From the NCBI RefSeq assembly GCF_001665295.1, contig NZ_LZSE01000005.1:62001-126000 (forward strand): a stretch of DNA of 64,000 bases. The letters run 5' to 3'. The stretch comes from Mycobacterium sp. 1554424.7 (lineage in GTDB: Bacteria > Actinomycetota > Actinomycetes > Mycobacteriales > Mycobacteriaceae). Position numbers and translations under genes: made by a program. The notes under the pieces are model-generated. The model searched no databases, was not told the DNA's origin, and saw only the letters and a program-made list of their open reading frames with translations. This document shows, one piece after another, positions 18,502-26,872 of this stretch (the first letter of the stretch is position 1; each line of letters starts with the position of its first letter).

Positions 18502-19275
18502 ATGACGGCACCCGCCACCCTGCGCAGACGAGAGGCCGCAGCGATTGTGGTCGTACTGCTGGCGCTCGCGTCAACAGCCTGGTTGATCACCGACCGGCAG
18601 ATGGCAGACATGGACGCAGGCCCGTGGACCGATCCCGGTCCGTTGGGCTTCTATATAAGCGCGTGGGTTGTGATGATGGCGGCGATGATGCTGCCGTCGA
18701 TTGTGCCGATGGTGCTGATGTTCAGCAGGCTCAAGCACGCTCGTTCGACGCCGGCCGTTGCGACGAGCGCCTTTGTCATCGGCTACTTCGTGGTTTGGAC
18801 CGCATCCGGGTTAGTGGCATACGCGGCGCTAAAGGCGGGCCAACGCGGGGGCATCCTTGCGTGGGATGGATTCGGCCGACCCATGGCGGCGGGCGCGCTG
18901 CTCGCCGCAGCACTGTACGAGATGACCCCGCTCAAGACCAGATGCCTGGGGAAATGCCGTTCACCGCTTGGTTTTCTCCTCGGCTCATGGCGAGACGGGT
19001 TGCGCGGCGCGTTTACTATGGGCACCCGGCATGGCGCATGGTGCCTGGGGTGCTGCTGGGCGCTCATGACGGCGCTGTTCGCGCTAGGGGCAATGAGCCT
19101 CACCTGGATGCTCGTCGTTTCCGGTCTGATCGCAGCCGAGAAGTTGCTGCCGTGGCGCAGGGTGGCGACGGCAGGCGTATCGGCGCTGCTGCTTGTCGTT
19201 GCGATTGGCGTGGCGGTGGCTCCAGCGAGCGTGCCTTGGTTGACCGTACCGATGGCAGGGCAAATGCAAATGTGA
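18502..19275 (+). CDS. DUF2182-family polytopic membrane protein (predicted metal-binding)
   Basis: A 257-residue integral membrane protein starting at ATG 18502, four bases after the DUF1326 stop. About seven membrane segments are visible. The family signature is WVVMMAAMMLPSIVPMVLMF, with the paired Met cluster. It also has LYEMTPLKTRCLGKCRSP and the His/Cys motif MGTRHGAWCLGCCWALM. Met, His and Cys in the membrane plane suggest binding of copper or another soft metal, a family-level prediction. It is translated with the DUF1326 protein. Confidence 0.82.
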   Translation: MTAPATLRRREAAAIVVVLLALASTAWLITDRQMADMDAGPWTDPGPLGFYISAWVVMMAAMMLPSIVPMVLMFSRLKHARSTPAVATSAFVIGYFVVWTASGLVAYAALKAGQRGGILAWDGFGRPMAAGALLAAALYEMTPLKTRCLGKCRSPLGFLLGSWRDGLRGAFTMGTRHGAWCLGCCWALMTALFALGAMSLTWMLVVSGLIAAEKLLPWRRVATAGVSALLLVVAIGVAVAPASVPWLTVPMAGQMQM

Positions 19276-19506
19276 TGGCGTGACCTGCCGGCTCCGCACC
19301 TACCGCCAACCTGACCGAACGGCCTCTGCCGCCGCGGGTTTTGCACAACTCCCGATGCGAATAACCGCGAGCGTCTGCGCCCCGATCGACGAATCGGGCA
19401 GTGTTCTGAAACATCGCCCTACGTCGTTGAAAGTTACTGAATTTCTTGGCGTTACCGCCGTCCGGTCAAGCTTCAGCCACCCGAGGTTGGGGAGTGTTCG
19501 CCGCGT

Positions 19507-19938
19507 TCAGAGGGCCTGCACGCCCAATTGCGCAAGTCTGGCGTGGTGCTCCTCGAACCATTGCTTCTCCTCGCCCGGTTCAGGCATGAAGAATCCAGCC
19601 TCTATAGCCATTCGCGCATCCACTTCGAATAGGGCGACGACAAGCTCGGCCTCGGATTGGCCCGTGATCTGCACCCACATATCCTTCAACGCACTGAGCA
19701 TCGCCTGACGCGTTTCCACTGAACGCCCCTGCCGGATCTGGCCACAGAGAAACGAACGACCCTCAGGCTTGCGGGCGACGAAGCAGTCACCCTCGGCGTA
19801 CTCGCGGAACACGACGTTGACGAAGGCTTCCGGCGCTCCGGTGAAGTGGCAGTGAATGTCGGTGATCTTGTTGGCGATTGCTGCCTTCGTTGAGGCGGTC
19901 AGCCTCCCTTTTACTGTGTCGATCTCGTAGAGCGGCAT
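19507..19938 (-). CDS. Tautomerase-superfamily protein, cis-CaaD-like
   Basis: A 143-residue protein that keeps the catalytic N-terminal proline after Met removal (MPLYEIDTVKGRLTASTKAAIANKITDIHCHFTG). It aligns over its length with cis-3-chloroacrylic acid dehalogenase. Shared points are the His in ITDIH, the Arg pair in IRQGRSVETR and the Glu in FEVDARMAIEAGFFMPEPGEE. The Tyr of the cis-CaaD active site (VYFGE) appears replaced (VALFE), so true dehalogenase activity is doubtful. Many such proteins are tautomerases of unknown substrate. It lies downstream of repeats A2/B2 and may be driven from operator site 3. Confidence 0.8.
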   Translation of the reverse strand: MPLYEIDTVKGRLTASTKAAIANKITDIHCHFTGAPEAFVNVVFREYAEGDCFVARKPEGRSFLCGQIRQGRSVETRQAMLSALKDMWVQITGQSEAELVVALFEVDARMAIEAGFFMPEPGEEKQWFEEHHARLAQLGVQAL

Positions 19939-20009
19939 GATGTTTCCTTTCGTTGTTTACTTACTTGCTGTGCCCGAACCGTTTTGGCGGTCGCTAACTC
20001 GAGGACGCG

Positions 20010-20094
20010 GGTTCCGTCCACGACGTGCCGGAGCAGGAAGCCGTAGTTGTCCAGGGGTGGTTGATACGTGTTGGTGTCCTCTGCGGCAGTTGGG
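20010..20094 (-). repeat. Repeat A, copy 2, with decayed fadE start
   Basis: Second copy of the 16831-16916 repeat. On the minus strand it reads in one frame as TYQPPLDNYGFLLRHVVDG, acyl-CoA-dehydrogenase-like. The would-be start codon is ACG rather than ATG, and no gene body follows. Repeat B2 abuts it directly. In copy 1 the SDR gene lies between the two repeat parts. Confidence 0.5.
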
Positions 20095-20163
20095 CCCTTG
20101 AGGTTATTTCGTCAGGCAACGCCTGTAGACTAAATAGTCTAGACTGAATCGTCAACAAGCGGG
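20094..20163. repeat. Repeat B, copy 2: duplicated promoter/operator segment
   Basis: Second copy of the 17751-17822 segment, lying between the TetR gene (plus) and the tautomerase/fadE-remnant side (minus). It contains operator site 3. Confidence 0.75.
20126..20144. promoter_or_regulatory. NemR/AcuR-like TetR operator, site 3
   Basis: TAGACTAAATAGTCTAGAC. TAGACT-AAAT-AGTCTA is a perfect palindrome about 95 bases upstream of the TetR start at 20237, suggesting autoregulation. Confidence 0.68.
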
Positions 20164-20236
20164 TCAACGGGACCGTCCGGCCAACGGCTCGCCCTATACT
20201 CGGGAACCGCTTGGGAACATGTTGAAAGGCGGGGAT

Positions 20237-20839
20237 ATGACCAGTCCGCAGAAGGCTGCACCCTCCCACAAGGAGGCTCTCCTGCGTAGCGGAACGAAGC
20301 TGTTCTACGACTACGGCTTTCACGGCACGACAGTCGACGCGGTACTCGCCGACTCCGGTGTACCGAAAGGCTCGTTCTATCACCACTTCGGCTCCAAGGA
20401 CGTGTTCGGCCAAGCTGTACTCGACCGCTACAAGCAGTTCCAGCGCAATCTGTTCGGCAAGTGGTCGTCAAAGAAGGACCTCTCGACCTCCGATAAGCTG
20501 ACCGGCTACGCGAAAGAGATGTCGCAGATGTTCGTCAAGTCCGGATATCAACGCGGGTGCTTGGCCGGCAAGTTTTCAACGGAGGTCGCCGCCACGTCCG
20601 ACGTCTTCCGCGAGCAGCTGAGCTCTCACATCGAAGCGTGGACCACCCAACTCGCGACTCTGCTCGCCGCCGGCCAGGAGCAGGGCGACGTCCGAACCGA
20701 CCGTTCGGCACAAGAGATCGCTGAGGCGGTGCTGTCGCTCATTCAGGGCACCTTCGTCTTGGCGCTGTCCACTCGCGACAAGCACACGCTCGCGTCGCTC
20801 GTGACAACTCTGCGAATGGTCGTCGAACCACCGGCTTAA
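20237..20839 (+). CDS. TetR-family regulator, NemR/AcuR-like group
   Basis: A 200-residue protein from ATG 20237 (MTSPQKAAPSHKEALL). AAAGG about 8 bases upstream supports this start over the in-frame ATG at 20219. The helix-turn-helix is GTKLFYDYGFHGTTVDAVLADSGVPKGSFYHHFGSKDVFGQAVLDRY. The C-terminal domain contains YQRGCLAGKFSTEVAATSDVFREQL, a segment with a conserved Cys typical of the NemR-like subgroup, which senses electrophiles or acrylate-type compounds. Three matching palindromes in the island (16734, 17784, 20126) are its probable targets. The tautomerase, SDR and HxlR genes would be its regulon. Confidence 0.85.
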   Translation: MTSPQKAAPSHKEALLRSGTKLFYDYGFHGTTVDAVLADSGVPKGSFYHHFGSKDVFGQAVLDRYKQFQRNLFGKWSSKKDLSTSDKLTGYAKEMSQMFVKSGYQRGCLAGKFSTEVAATSDVFREQLSSHIEAWTTQLATLLAAGQEQGDVRTDRSAQEIAEAVLSLIQGTFVLALSTRDKHTLASLVTTLRMVVEPPA

Positions 20840-21000
20840 TCGGTAGTCGATAGTGAGCGCTCAACAGCGCCCCCCGAAACGAACTGCGCGACAACGCCAC
20901 CCAACGACCGGCTGTCGCGGGCCTTCTCCACGATCGAGACGATCAGGTCGCAGGCGTGCAGCCCGGTGTGCGGCAGGAGTCGCTCGGCGGTGGCTATCGG
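20836..21000 (-). pseudogene. Possible C-terminal coding remnant, unidentified
   Basis: On the minus strand a frame of about 54 codons without a start reads like real protein (HACDLIVSIVEKARDSRSLGGVVAQF). It ends in TAA overlapping the stop of the TetR gene. The SLGGVV segment recalls chorismate synthase, but the rest does not support that. It may be the tail of a gene lost between the two TetR genes. Confidence 0.2.
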
Positions 21001-21018
21001 CTACTGGCGGCTTTGGGT

Positions 21019-21642
21019 TTAGCTGACCGCAGGGTGGCCCGCGTCGGTGTCGGCCTGCGCGCGCAAGGCCGCGTCGATCAGCGCTTCGGCGGCCATCCGA
21101 GCCTGCCGGGCGGTGTGTTCGTGGTCGCTGTGCATCTGGGCGCTGACGAAGACGCCGTCCATGAGCATCAGCAGCTGAGTAGCTAGAGGCTCGGTCTCTT
21201 TCAAGCCGGCCTCGGCGAGGTAGCGGGCGAACGTTTCGCGCACGAAGGCCTTATGAGCGACCGCGATCGCGACAAACGGGTGCTCGGGATCGGCCATTTC
21301 CACCGCGACGTTGATGAAGGTGCAGCCGCGGTATTCGGGGTCGGCGACCACGCCGCCGAGCACGTCGAACGCCGCCAGTGCCCGATCTTTGCCAGTGGTG
21401 GCCATCCGTTCGATCCCACGTTGGAACTTGGCGCGGACCTTCTCGTCCTTGTCCTGTAGAAACGCCTCGACCAGGCCTTCCTTGGAACCGAAGTGACGGT
21501 AGAGGCTCATCACCGGCGTCTTGGCCGTCTCCACCAGCCGGTTGACGCCCACGGCGCGGATGCCTTCGGTGTAGAACAGCTGCGCCGCATCGAGCAGGCG
21601 CTCACGCGGTCCATTAGTTGGGCGACGCGCCGCTTTCACCAT
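21019..21642 (-). CDS. TetR-family transcriptional regulator
   Basis: A 207-residue protein from 21642 (MVKAARRPTNGPRERLLDAAQ). The frame extends 38 codons upstream, but through the inverted repeat and without similarity. The helix-turn-helix is AQLFYTEGIRAVGVNRLVETAKTPVMSLYRHFGSKEGLVEAFL. The ligand domain has YRGCTFINVAVEMADPEHP, typical of the group that includes small-molecule-responsive repressors. It is divergent from the enoyl-CoA hydratase/CoA-transferase pair, with a strong inverted repeat between, so it most likely represses that pair and itself. Confidence 0.88.
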   Translation of the reverse strand: MVKAARRPTNGPRERLLDAAQLFYTEGIRAVGVNRLVETAKTPVMSLYRHFGSKEGLVEAFLQDKDEKVRAKFQRGIERMATTGKDRALAAFDVLGGVVADPEYRGCTFINVAVEMADPEHPFVAIAVAHKAFVRETFARYLAEAGLKETEPLATQLLMLMDGVFVSAQMHSDHEHTARQARMAAEALIDAALRAQADTDAGHPAVS

Positions 21643-21659
21643 CGTCCCAGTGTAGCGAA

Positions 21660-21693
21660 CGTTCTCTCTAAACGGTTGCAGCGAGAGAGAACG
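21660..21693. promoter_or_regulatory. Inverted repeat, probable operator of the divergent TetR
   Basis: CGTTCTCTCT (21660-21669) and AGAGAGAACG (21684-21693) are exact 10-bp inverted arms separated by 14 bases. They lie just upstream of the TetR start (21642) and about 60 bases before the enoyl-CoA hydratase start. Confidence 0.7.
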
Positions 21694-21754
21694 CTCACTA
21701 TCATCGTAGCGATCACATCCTGTAAGCCTCTTCGAAGCGAATGAGAGACCGACC

Positions 21755-22591
21755 ATGAGCGATACGCCGCTACAGAACGCCGCGCGGGCTGGTCAGCCCA
21801 CCGATCACCTGCCCGAAGAGGTGGCCCGTCCGGTCATCTACGAGATGGACGGACAGGTCGCGCACCTAGTCATGCAGCACCGTCCGCACAACTTCCTGGG
21901 CATCGACTTGATGCAGGGTCTCCTCGAAGGCACGCGGTGGGCCCAGGCTCAGGGGGCGCGCGCGATGGTGTTGCGCAGCGCGCTGCGCCACTTCTGCGCC
22001 GGCGCCGACGTGAGCTTGTTCGCTACCGCCCAAGACGGCGCCACCCCCGACGTAGATGTCACCGAGCTGCTTCGGGCCTTCGAGGAGCTACCACTTCCGA
22101 TTCTGGCGGCGGTGCACGGCGTGTGCGTCGGTGGCGGTTTTGAGATCGCGCTGGCGTGCGACCTGATCATCGCCGCCCAATCAGCCAAGATCGGCTCGGT
22201 CGAGACGACGCTCGGATTGAATCCGCTGATGGGCGCCATGCAGAGGGTCGCGCAGCGGGCCGGTGCGACGCGCGCCAAGGAGATGGCCCTGCTGGGACGC
22301 CGCTACGACGCGGCCACCCTGGAACGCTGGAATGTGATCAACCGGGTGGTCCCCGACGATCAGCTCACCGATGCGACCAATGTTTTGGCCCAGGAACTTG
22401 CGCACGGGCCGACGGTTGCTCACGCATCCACCAAACGGATCATCGACGTCGCGGTCAACCAGGGCGTGCGCGCCGCCGACCAGGCCATGGGTGAGTTGCA
22501 GAAAGACATTTGGGCCTCGGCCGATCTCAAAGAAGGGCTTCGATCGCTGTTCGAAAACGGACCTGGCGCAGCACGATTCGAGGGTAAGTGA
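21755..22591 (+). CDS. Enoyl-CoA hydratase/isomerase family protein
   Basis: A 278-residue crotonase-fold protein. The oxyanion-hole segments are visible: LRSALRHFCAGADVSLF and AAVHGVCVGGGFEIALACDLIIAAQSAKIGSVETTLGLNPLMGAMQRVAQRAG. The second acidic catalytic position lies in the VETTLGL region, as in hydratases. It acts on an acyl-CoA, substrate unknown. It overlaps the CoA-transferase gene by one base (TGATG) and forms an operon with it under the divergent TetR. The two could take up and hydrate an unusual acid as its CoA ester. Confidence 0.87.
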   Translation: MSDTPLQNAARAGQPTDHLPEEVARPVIYEMDGQVAHLVMQHRPHNFLGIDLMQGLLEGTRWAQAQGARAMVLRSALRHFCAGADVSLFATAQDGATPDVDVTELLRAFEELPLPILAAVHGVCVGGGFEIALACDLIIAAQSAKIGSVETTLGLNPLMGAMQRVAQRAGATRAKEMALLGRRYDAATLERWNVINRVVPDDQLTDATNVLAQELAHGPTVAHASTKRIIDVAVNQGVRAADQAMGELQKDIWASADLKEGLRSLFENGPGAARFEGK

Positions 22592-23835
22592 TGACCCTAC
22601 CGCTAGAAGGGGTTCGCGTCGTCGACTTTTCGCGGGTCCTGGCCGGACCACACTGCGGCAAACATCTGCTCGATCTAGGCGCCGAGGTTATCAAGGTTGA
22701 ACCACCGTTCGGCGACTCGTCGCGGCTGGCCCAGCCGGTGTTCGGTGCGGTTAGCGGCTACTACGCCCAGCAGAACGCCGGAAAGCGCAACGTGAGCATT
22801 GACTTGAATGTTCCAGAGGCTCGCCCGGTCGTCCTGAAGCTCTGTGAGACCGCCGATGTCATCGTGGAGAATTTTCGTCCGGGCACCCTGGCCTCGTTCG
22901 GCCTGGACTACGAGACGATCGCCGCGCGTAATCCGGCCGTGGTCTACGCGTCGATCAGCGGCTACGGCCAAGAGGGTTCGTGGCGCAACCGGATGGCCTA
23001 TGCCCCATCGGTTCAGGCTGAGAGCGGTTTTACCACCAACACCAACCGGCATTTCGGCGTCGCCGACGATCAACGTCAAACCGATGCGCTCTCCCATGCC
23101 GACGTGTATTCGGGCCTGCACGCCGTCATCGCGGTGCTCGCCGCGCTCAACCATCGCCATCGCACCGGCGAGGGACAATACGTCGACATCGCGATGGCCT
23201 CGGTGATCCTGTCGATGAATGAACGGGTCCACTACGACTTGTCCGACGTCGACCTGGGCGACGAAGTACCTATCCTGGGTGCGACGCAGACGCCGTTTTT
23301 CACCAGTCCCGACGGCACCCGGTTCGTGGTCCCGATGTCGCTGGTGGGCACCGGCACCTTCGACTTCTATCTGAAGGTAATGCGCCGGCCGGATCTGGCC
23401 GACGATGAGCGGTTTTTGACCCCCAAACTGCGCAAACAGAACCTGGCAGCGTTGCACGACATCGTGCAGAATTGGATCCTGACCTTTCAGGACATGGCAT
23501 CGCTGGACGCTCAGCTCGATGAGGCCAAGCTGGCGATGGGCACCGTTCGCGAGATCAAGGATTTCGCCAACAGCGACTGGGCGCGCAGTTGGGGCGCGAC
23601 CCGCACGGTGTCCGACCGCCAGGGCGGCGGAATTACGATCCCCGCCCCGCCGTGGCATTTCAGTGCCTGTCGCCAAGCGCTGGGGGAACAGATACCGGCC
23701 TTACAAGGGGAACACAACTGGGAGGTGCTGCGCGAGATCGGTTACAGCGACGACGATATCGAGCAGCTCTACAGTTTGTCCGCACTGGTCGGCGGCCCCG
23801 CCGCCGCATCGGTTGAACTCTCCAACGAGGGATGA
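22591..23835 (+). CDS. CaiB/BaiF family (type III) CoA-transferase
   Basis: A 414-residue protein. The signature begins LPLEGVRVVDFSRVLAGPHCGKHLLDLGAEVIKVEPPFGDSSR, then NAGKRNVSIDLN, ENFRPGTLASFGLDYETIAARNPAVVYASISGYGQ, and the Asp nucleophile region LSHADVYSGLHAVIAVLAALNHRHRTGEGQYVDIAM. It moves CoA between carboxylic acids. The start at ATG 22591 shares a base with the hydratase stop; a GTG immediately upstream is possible. It is the last gene of the accessory island, and the backbone resumes at 24010. Confidence 0.88.
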   Translation: MTLPLEGVRVVDFSRVLAGPHCGKHLLDLGAEVIKVEPPFGDSSRLAQPVFGAVSGYYAQQNAGKRNVSIDLNVPEARPVVLKLCETADVIVENFRPGTLASFGLDYETIAARNPAVVYASISGYGQEGSWRNRMAYAPSVQAESGFTTNTNRHFGVADDQRQTDALSHADVYSGLHAVIAVLAALNHRHRTGEGQYVDIAMASVILSMNERVHYDLSDVDLGDEVPILGATQTPFFTSPDGTRFVVPMSLVGTGTFDFYLKVMRRPDLADDERFLTPKLRKQNLAALHDIVQNWILTFQDMASLDAQLDEAKLAMGTVREIKDFANSDWARSWGATRTVSDRQGGGITIPAPPWHFSACRQALGEQIPALQGEHNWEVLREIGYSDDDIEQLYSLSALVGGPAAASVELSNEG

Positions 23836-24009
23836 GGACACAAAATGAGTCGCTCACCTTCCGCGAGAGCTGCACAGTCGCGATGCGGTGTGGTGCGTGG
23901 CAATCGGTCTGCGGCGCACCGGTAGCCGACGATACAAAGATCACACGTGCTGGATCTTCGACAGAAGTTGACATGCCAGTGACATACCACTCGGAGAAAT
24001 CAATATGCG

Positions 24010-25569
24010 TTACTTCCGGCGCCGACCAGTGCCGAAGATCGCTTTCACCGCTTCGCGTATCGCGGTGTTGATGCCGCTTTTCACCGTCGGGTTCTCCAGG
24101 ACTTCCTCCCAGATGGCCGGGCCCTTCGGTTCGTAGGGCTTTGGCATCGGCGGGATCCCGGAATCCGTTGGCACCGGCGGATAGCCGGGCTCGGCGGGTC
24201 TCCTGGCCGGCGGTGCCGAAGGGGCCGACGGTGGTTCCGGCACCGGTTGTTCCACCGTCTGCCCGTACTTCGCCTGCAGCGGACTGGCTTTCGCCGCGGC
24301 GGAGATCGCGTCGGTCCCGATCGACGCCATCAGCGAACGGGGCACCCGCATGCGGGTCCAGGCGACGGGTGTCGGCGCGCCCTTCTCGGATAGGACGGTG
24401 ACGACGGCCTCGCCGATCCCGAGTGAGGTCAGCGCCGACTCCAGGTCGTACACATCGGTTTTCGGGTAGGTGCGAACGGTCTTGGACAGCGCCGCCTGGT
24501 CGTCGGGAGTGAACGCCCGCAGGGCATGCTGCACCCGAGCACCCAGTTGGGACAGCACATCATTGGGTATGTCCGTCGGTAACTGGGTGCAGAAAAAGAC
24601 GCCGACGCCCTTGGAGCGGATCAGCTTGACGGTTTGTTCGACCTGTTCGAGGAACGCCTTGGACGCGTCGGCGAACAACAGGTGCGCCTCGTCGAAGAAG
24701 AAGACCAGCCTGGGCCTGTCCACGTCCCCGATCTCGGGCAGTTTGGCGTACAGGTCGGCGAGCAGCCACATGAGGAAGGTGGAGAAGATGACGGGACGCA
24801 CCGACTGACCGGTGAACTCCAGCAGCGAGATCATGCCCTGTTCCTGGCCGTCGGCGCGCAGCAGATCGTTCGGGTCGAGCTTGGGCTCGCCGAAGAACGT
24901 GTCTCCACCCTCGGCGTCGAGGTTCACCAGCGCTCGCAGGATGACGCCCGCCGTCGTCGCCGACACACCGCCCAGGGATTTCAGGTCTTCCTTGCCCGCG
25001 TCGCTGGTCAGGTGGCTGATGGCGCCGCGCAGATCGTCCGTGGTGACCAGCCGCCGGTTTCGGTCCTTCGCCCAATGGAAGATCAGCCCGAGCGTCGATT
25101 CTTGAGTTGCGTTGAGCCCCAATACTTTTGACAACAGAACTGGGCCGAAGCTGTCGACCGTCGCGCGGATCGGCACGCCGATTCCCTTGGTGCCCAACGA
25201 CAGGAACTCCACCGGGAAGGCCGTCCCCGTCCAGTTGTCGCCGGTGTCTTTGGCACGCGCGGCGGTCTTGTCGTTGCCCTCCCCGGGCCGGGACAGCCCG
25301 GACAGGTCGCCCTTCACATCAGCCATCAGCACGGGCACGCCCGCGGCGCTGAGCTGTTCGGCAATCAGTTGCAATGTCTTGGTCTTGCCGGTTCCCGTCG
25401 CCCCGGCCACCAGCCCGTGGCGGTTGACGGTGGCCAGCGGGATGCGGATCTGTGCCGTCGGGTCCGCGACGCCGTCGACGACGACCGTGCCCAATTCGAG
25501 CGCCTGGCCTTCGACGGCATAGCCGTTCGCGATTCGCTGTGCGGGTGTCGCCGCTGATTCGGTGGTCAT
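24010..25569 (-). CDS. HerA-like P-loop ATPase, DUF853 (Rv2510c-like)
   Basis: A 519-residue cytosolic ATPase. Walker A is [12 protein letters not shown] near residue 57, with [12 protein letters not shown], Walker B/DEAH in [23 protein letters not shown], the sensor segment [41 protein letters not shown], and a Pro-rich tail followed by [26 protein letters not shown]. The DUF853/YjgR group relates to the HerA/FtsK translocases, but its role is not established. It is divergent from orn with about 100 bases between them, and corresponds to Rv2510c. Confidence 0.9.
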   Translation of the reverse strand: MTTESAATPAQRIANGYAVEGQALELGTVVVDGVADPTAQIRIPLATVNRHGLVAGATGTGKTKTLQLIAEQLSAAGVPVLMADVKGDLSGLSRPGEGNDKTAARAKDTGDNWTGTAFPVEFLSLGTKGIGVPIRATVDSFGPVLLSKVLGLNATQESTLGLIFHWAKDRNRRLVTTDDLRGAISHLTSDAGKEDLKSLGGVSATTAGVILRALVNLDAEGGDTFFGEPKLDPNDLLRADGQEQGMISLLEFTGQSVRPVIFSTFLMWLLADLYAKLPEIGDVDRPRLVFFFDEAHLLFADASKAFLEQVEQTVKLIRSKGVGVFFCTQLPTDIPNDVLSQLGARVQHALRAFTPDDQAALSKTVRTYPKTDVYDLESALTSLGIGEAVVTVLSEKGAPTPVAWTRMRVPRSLMASIGTDAISAAAKASPLQAKYGQTVEQPVPEPPSAPSAPPARRPAEPGYPPVPTDSGIPPMPKPYEPKGPAIWEEVLENPTVKSGINTAIREAVKAIFGTGRRRK

Positions 25570-25670
25570 CGTGCTCGCCCCTCTTCCCCAGTCGCAACGC
25601 TCACCCTACTTGCCAAGCCGAACCGGGGGCAGGGGTCGCGGAGGGCCTCCGCACGCATACGCTGAGCGCT

Positions 25671-26318
25671 GTGCGCGACGAATTGGTGTGGATCGACTGC
25701 GAGATGACCGGACTCGATCTGAGCTCGGACAAGCTGATCGAGATCGCGGTCCTGGTCACCGACGCCGAGCTGAACGTGCTCGGCGACGGGGTCGACGTGG
25801 TGATCCACGCCGACGACGCCGCGCTGTCGTCGATGATCGAAGTGGTCGCCGAAATGCATTCGCGCTCCGGGCTGATCGACGAGGTCAAGGCGTCCACCGT
25901 CGACCTGCCGACCGCCGAGGCGATGGTGCTGGACTACATCACCACGCACGTCAAGCAGCCCAAGACGGCGCCGCTGGCGGGCAACTCGATCGCCACGGAC
26001 CGGTCGTTCATCGCTCGCGATATGCCGAAGCTGGACTCCTACCTGCACTACCGGATGATCGACGTCAGCTCGATCAAGGAGCTGTGCCGGCGGTGGTACC
26101 CACGCATTTACTATGGGCAGCCCGCCAAGGGGCTCGCCCACCGGGCGTTGGCCGACATCCACGAATCCATCCGCGAACTGCGGTACTACCGGCGGACCGC
26201 ATTCGTGCCGCCGCCGGGGCCATCTACCAGCGAAATCGAGATGGTGGTCGCCGATCTTCAAGGCGGAGAGAACGCAAGCCGAACAATCAATTCGGAGACC
26301 GAGCCACCGAGCGGCTAG
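25671..26318 (+). CDS. orn: Oligoribonuclease
   Basis: A 215-residue DEDDh 3'-5' exoribonuclease that degrades 2-5-nt RNAs, including pGpG, to mononucleotides. Catalytic residues are visible in [10 protein letters not shown] (Asp and Glu), [11 protein letters not shown] (Asp) and [11 protein letters not shown] (His and Asp). The start is GTG 25671 ([12 protein letters not shown]), giving the same length as Rv2511. The open frame begins further upstream, but antisense to the DUF853 leader. tRNA-His follows by about 50 bases. Confidence 0.95.
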   Translation: MRDELVWIDCEMTGLDLSSDKLIEIAVLVTDAELNVLGDGVDVVIHADDAALSSMIEVVAEMHSRSGLIDEVKASTVDLPTAEAMVLDYITTHVKQPKTAPLAGNSIATDRSFIARDMPKLDSYLHYRMIDVSSIKELCRRWYPRIYYGQPAKGLAHRALADIHESIRELRYYRRTAFVPPPGPSTSEIEMVVADLQGGENASRTINSETEPPSG

Positions 26319-26370
26319 TATCGAGGGTCGCCGCTCGTTGGCCCAGGTATGGATGCCCGCTCGCGGCCAT

Positions 26371-26447
26371 GGTGGCTGTAGTTCAGTTGGTAGAGCACCA
26401 GGTTGTGATCCTGGGTGTCGCGGGTTCGAGTCCCGTCAGCCACCCCA
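26371..26447 (+). tRNA. tRNA-His (GTG anticodon)
   Basis: Cloverleaf with a 7-bp acceptor stem (GTGGCTG/CAGCCAC), D-loop TTCAGTTGGTAGAGCA, anticodon loop TTGTGAT with anticodon GTG, T-loop GGTTCGAGTC and encoded CCA at 26445-26447. The extra G at 26371 opposite the discriminator C is the G-1 identity element of tRNA-His. A strong hairpin terminator follows directly. Confidence 0.97.
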
Positions 26448-26450
26448 AAA

Positions 26451-26482
26451 GCCGGAGGGCGTGTTCGCCCTCCGGCCTTTAT
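26451..26482 (+). terminator. Intrinsic terminator after tRNA-His
   Basis: GCCGGAGGGCG and CGCCCTCCGGC form a perfect 11-bp stem with a 4-base loop, followed by CTTTATT. It lies four bases after the tRNA and could also serve the convergent gene on the other strand. Confidence 0.85.
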
Positions 26483-26494
26483 TGCGAAGCGCAT

Positions 26495-26785
26495 CTAGCC
26501 CGGCGCCAGCGGCCGTTTCAGCGTGCAGACGATGCTCCACTCGAAGTAGTGGTCCCCGCCTTTGTCATAGTCGCTGAAGTGGCGGGCGACCTGGACCCGT
26601 TGCACCGAGGAGCCCACGATCTCCCAGCCCTGTTCGCCGTAGACCTTCGACTGGCGGGCCGCCTCGTCGATCACGGCGTCCAAGGACTCGTTCGTGTAAT
26701 GGACGAATCGGGTCTCCCACCGCGGTGGGTACCAATTGCCGTCCGACGCCAGCCACCAACCGGGCCCAGGGGAAGGGGTGCTCAT
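26495..26785 (-). CDS. Small conserved hypothetical protein with N-terminal GWW/NWYPP motif
   Basis: A 96-residue soluble protein. The N-terminus PGPGWWLASDGNWYPPRWE is the short Trp-rich motif common at the ends of actinobacterial membrane or envelope proteins. The remainder (QGWEIVGSSVQRVQVARHFSDYDKGGDHYFEWSIVCTLKR) looks like one small alpha-beta domain. There is no membrane segment or signal peptide. It lies convergent to tRNA-His and downstream of ldtC. Function unknown. Confidence 0.7.
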   Translation of the reverse strand: MSTPSPGPGWWLASDGNWYPPRWETRFVHYTNESLDAVIDEAARQSKVYGEQGWEIVGSSVQRVQVARHFSDYDKGGDHYFEWSIVCTLKRPLAPG

Positions 26786-26872
26786 GCCCGGGCACCCTAC
26801 AACGTTCAGGTCGCGGACGAATGAATGAAACGTGAAAGACGCATTGCCGAGCCGACGGAAGTGGACGCCGGG

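Noticed and set aside
20836-21000. Chorismate synthase fragment
   Set aside because: Only the SLGGVV segment is similar; neighbouring residues do not fit, so it is listed only as an unidentified remnant.
14030-23835. Insertion sequence or prophage as the origin of the island
   Set aside because: No transposase, integrase, terminal inverted repeat or att-like duplication is visible, so the mode of acquisition is left open.
23832-24071. 79-codon frame after the CoA-transferase
   Set aside because: It overlaps the 3' end of the DUF853 gene, has no ribosome-binding site and no similarity pattern.
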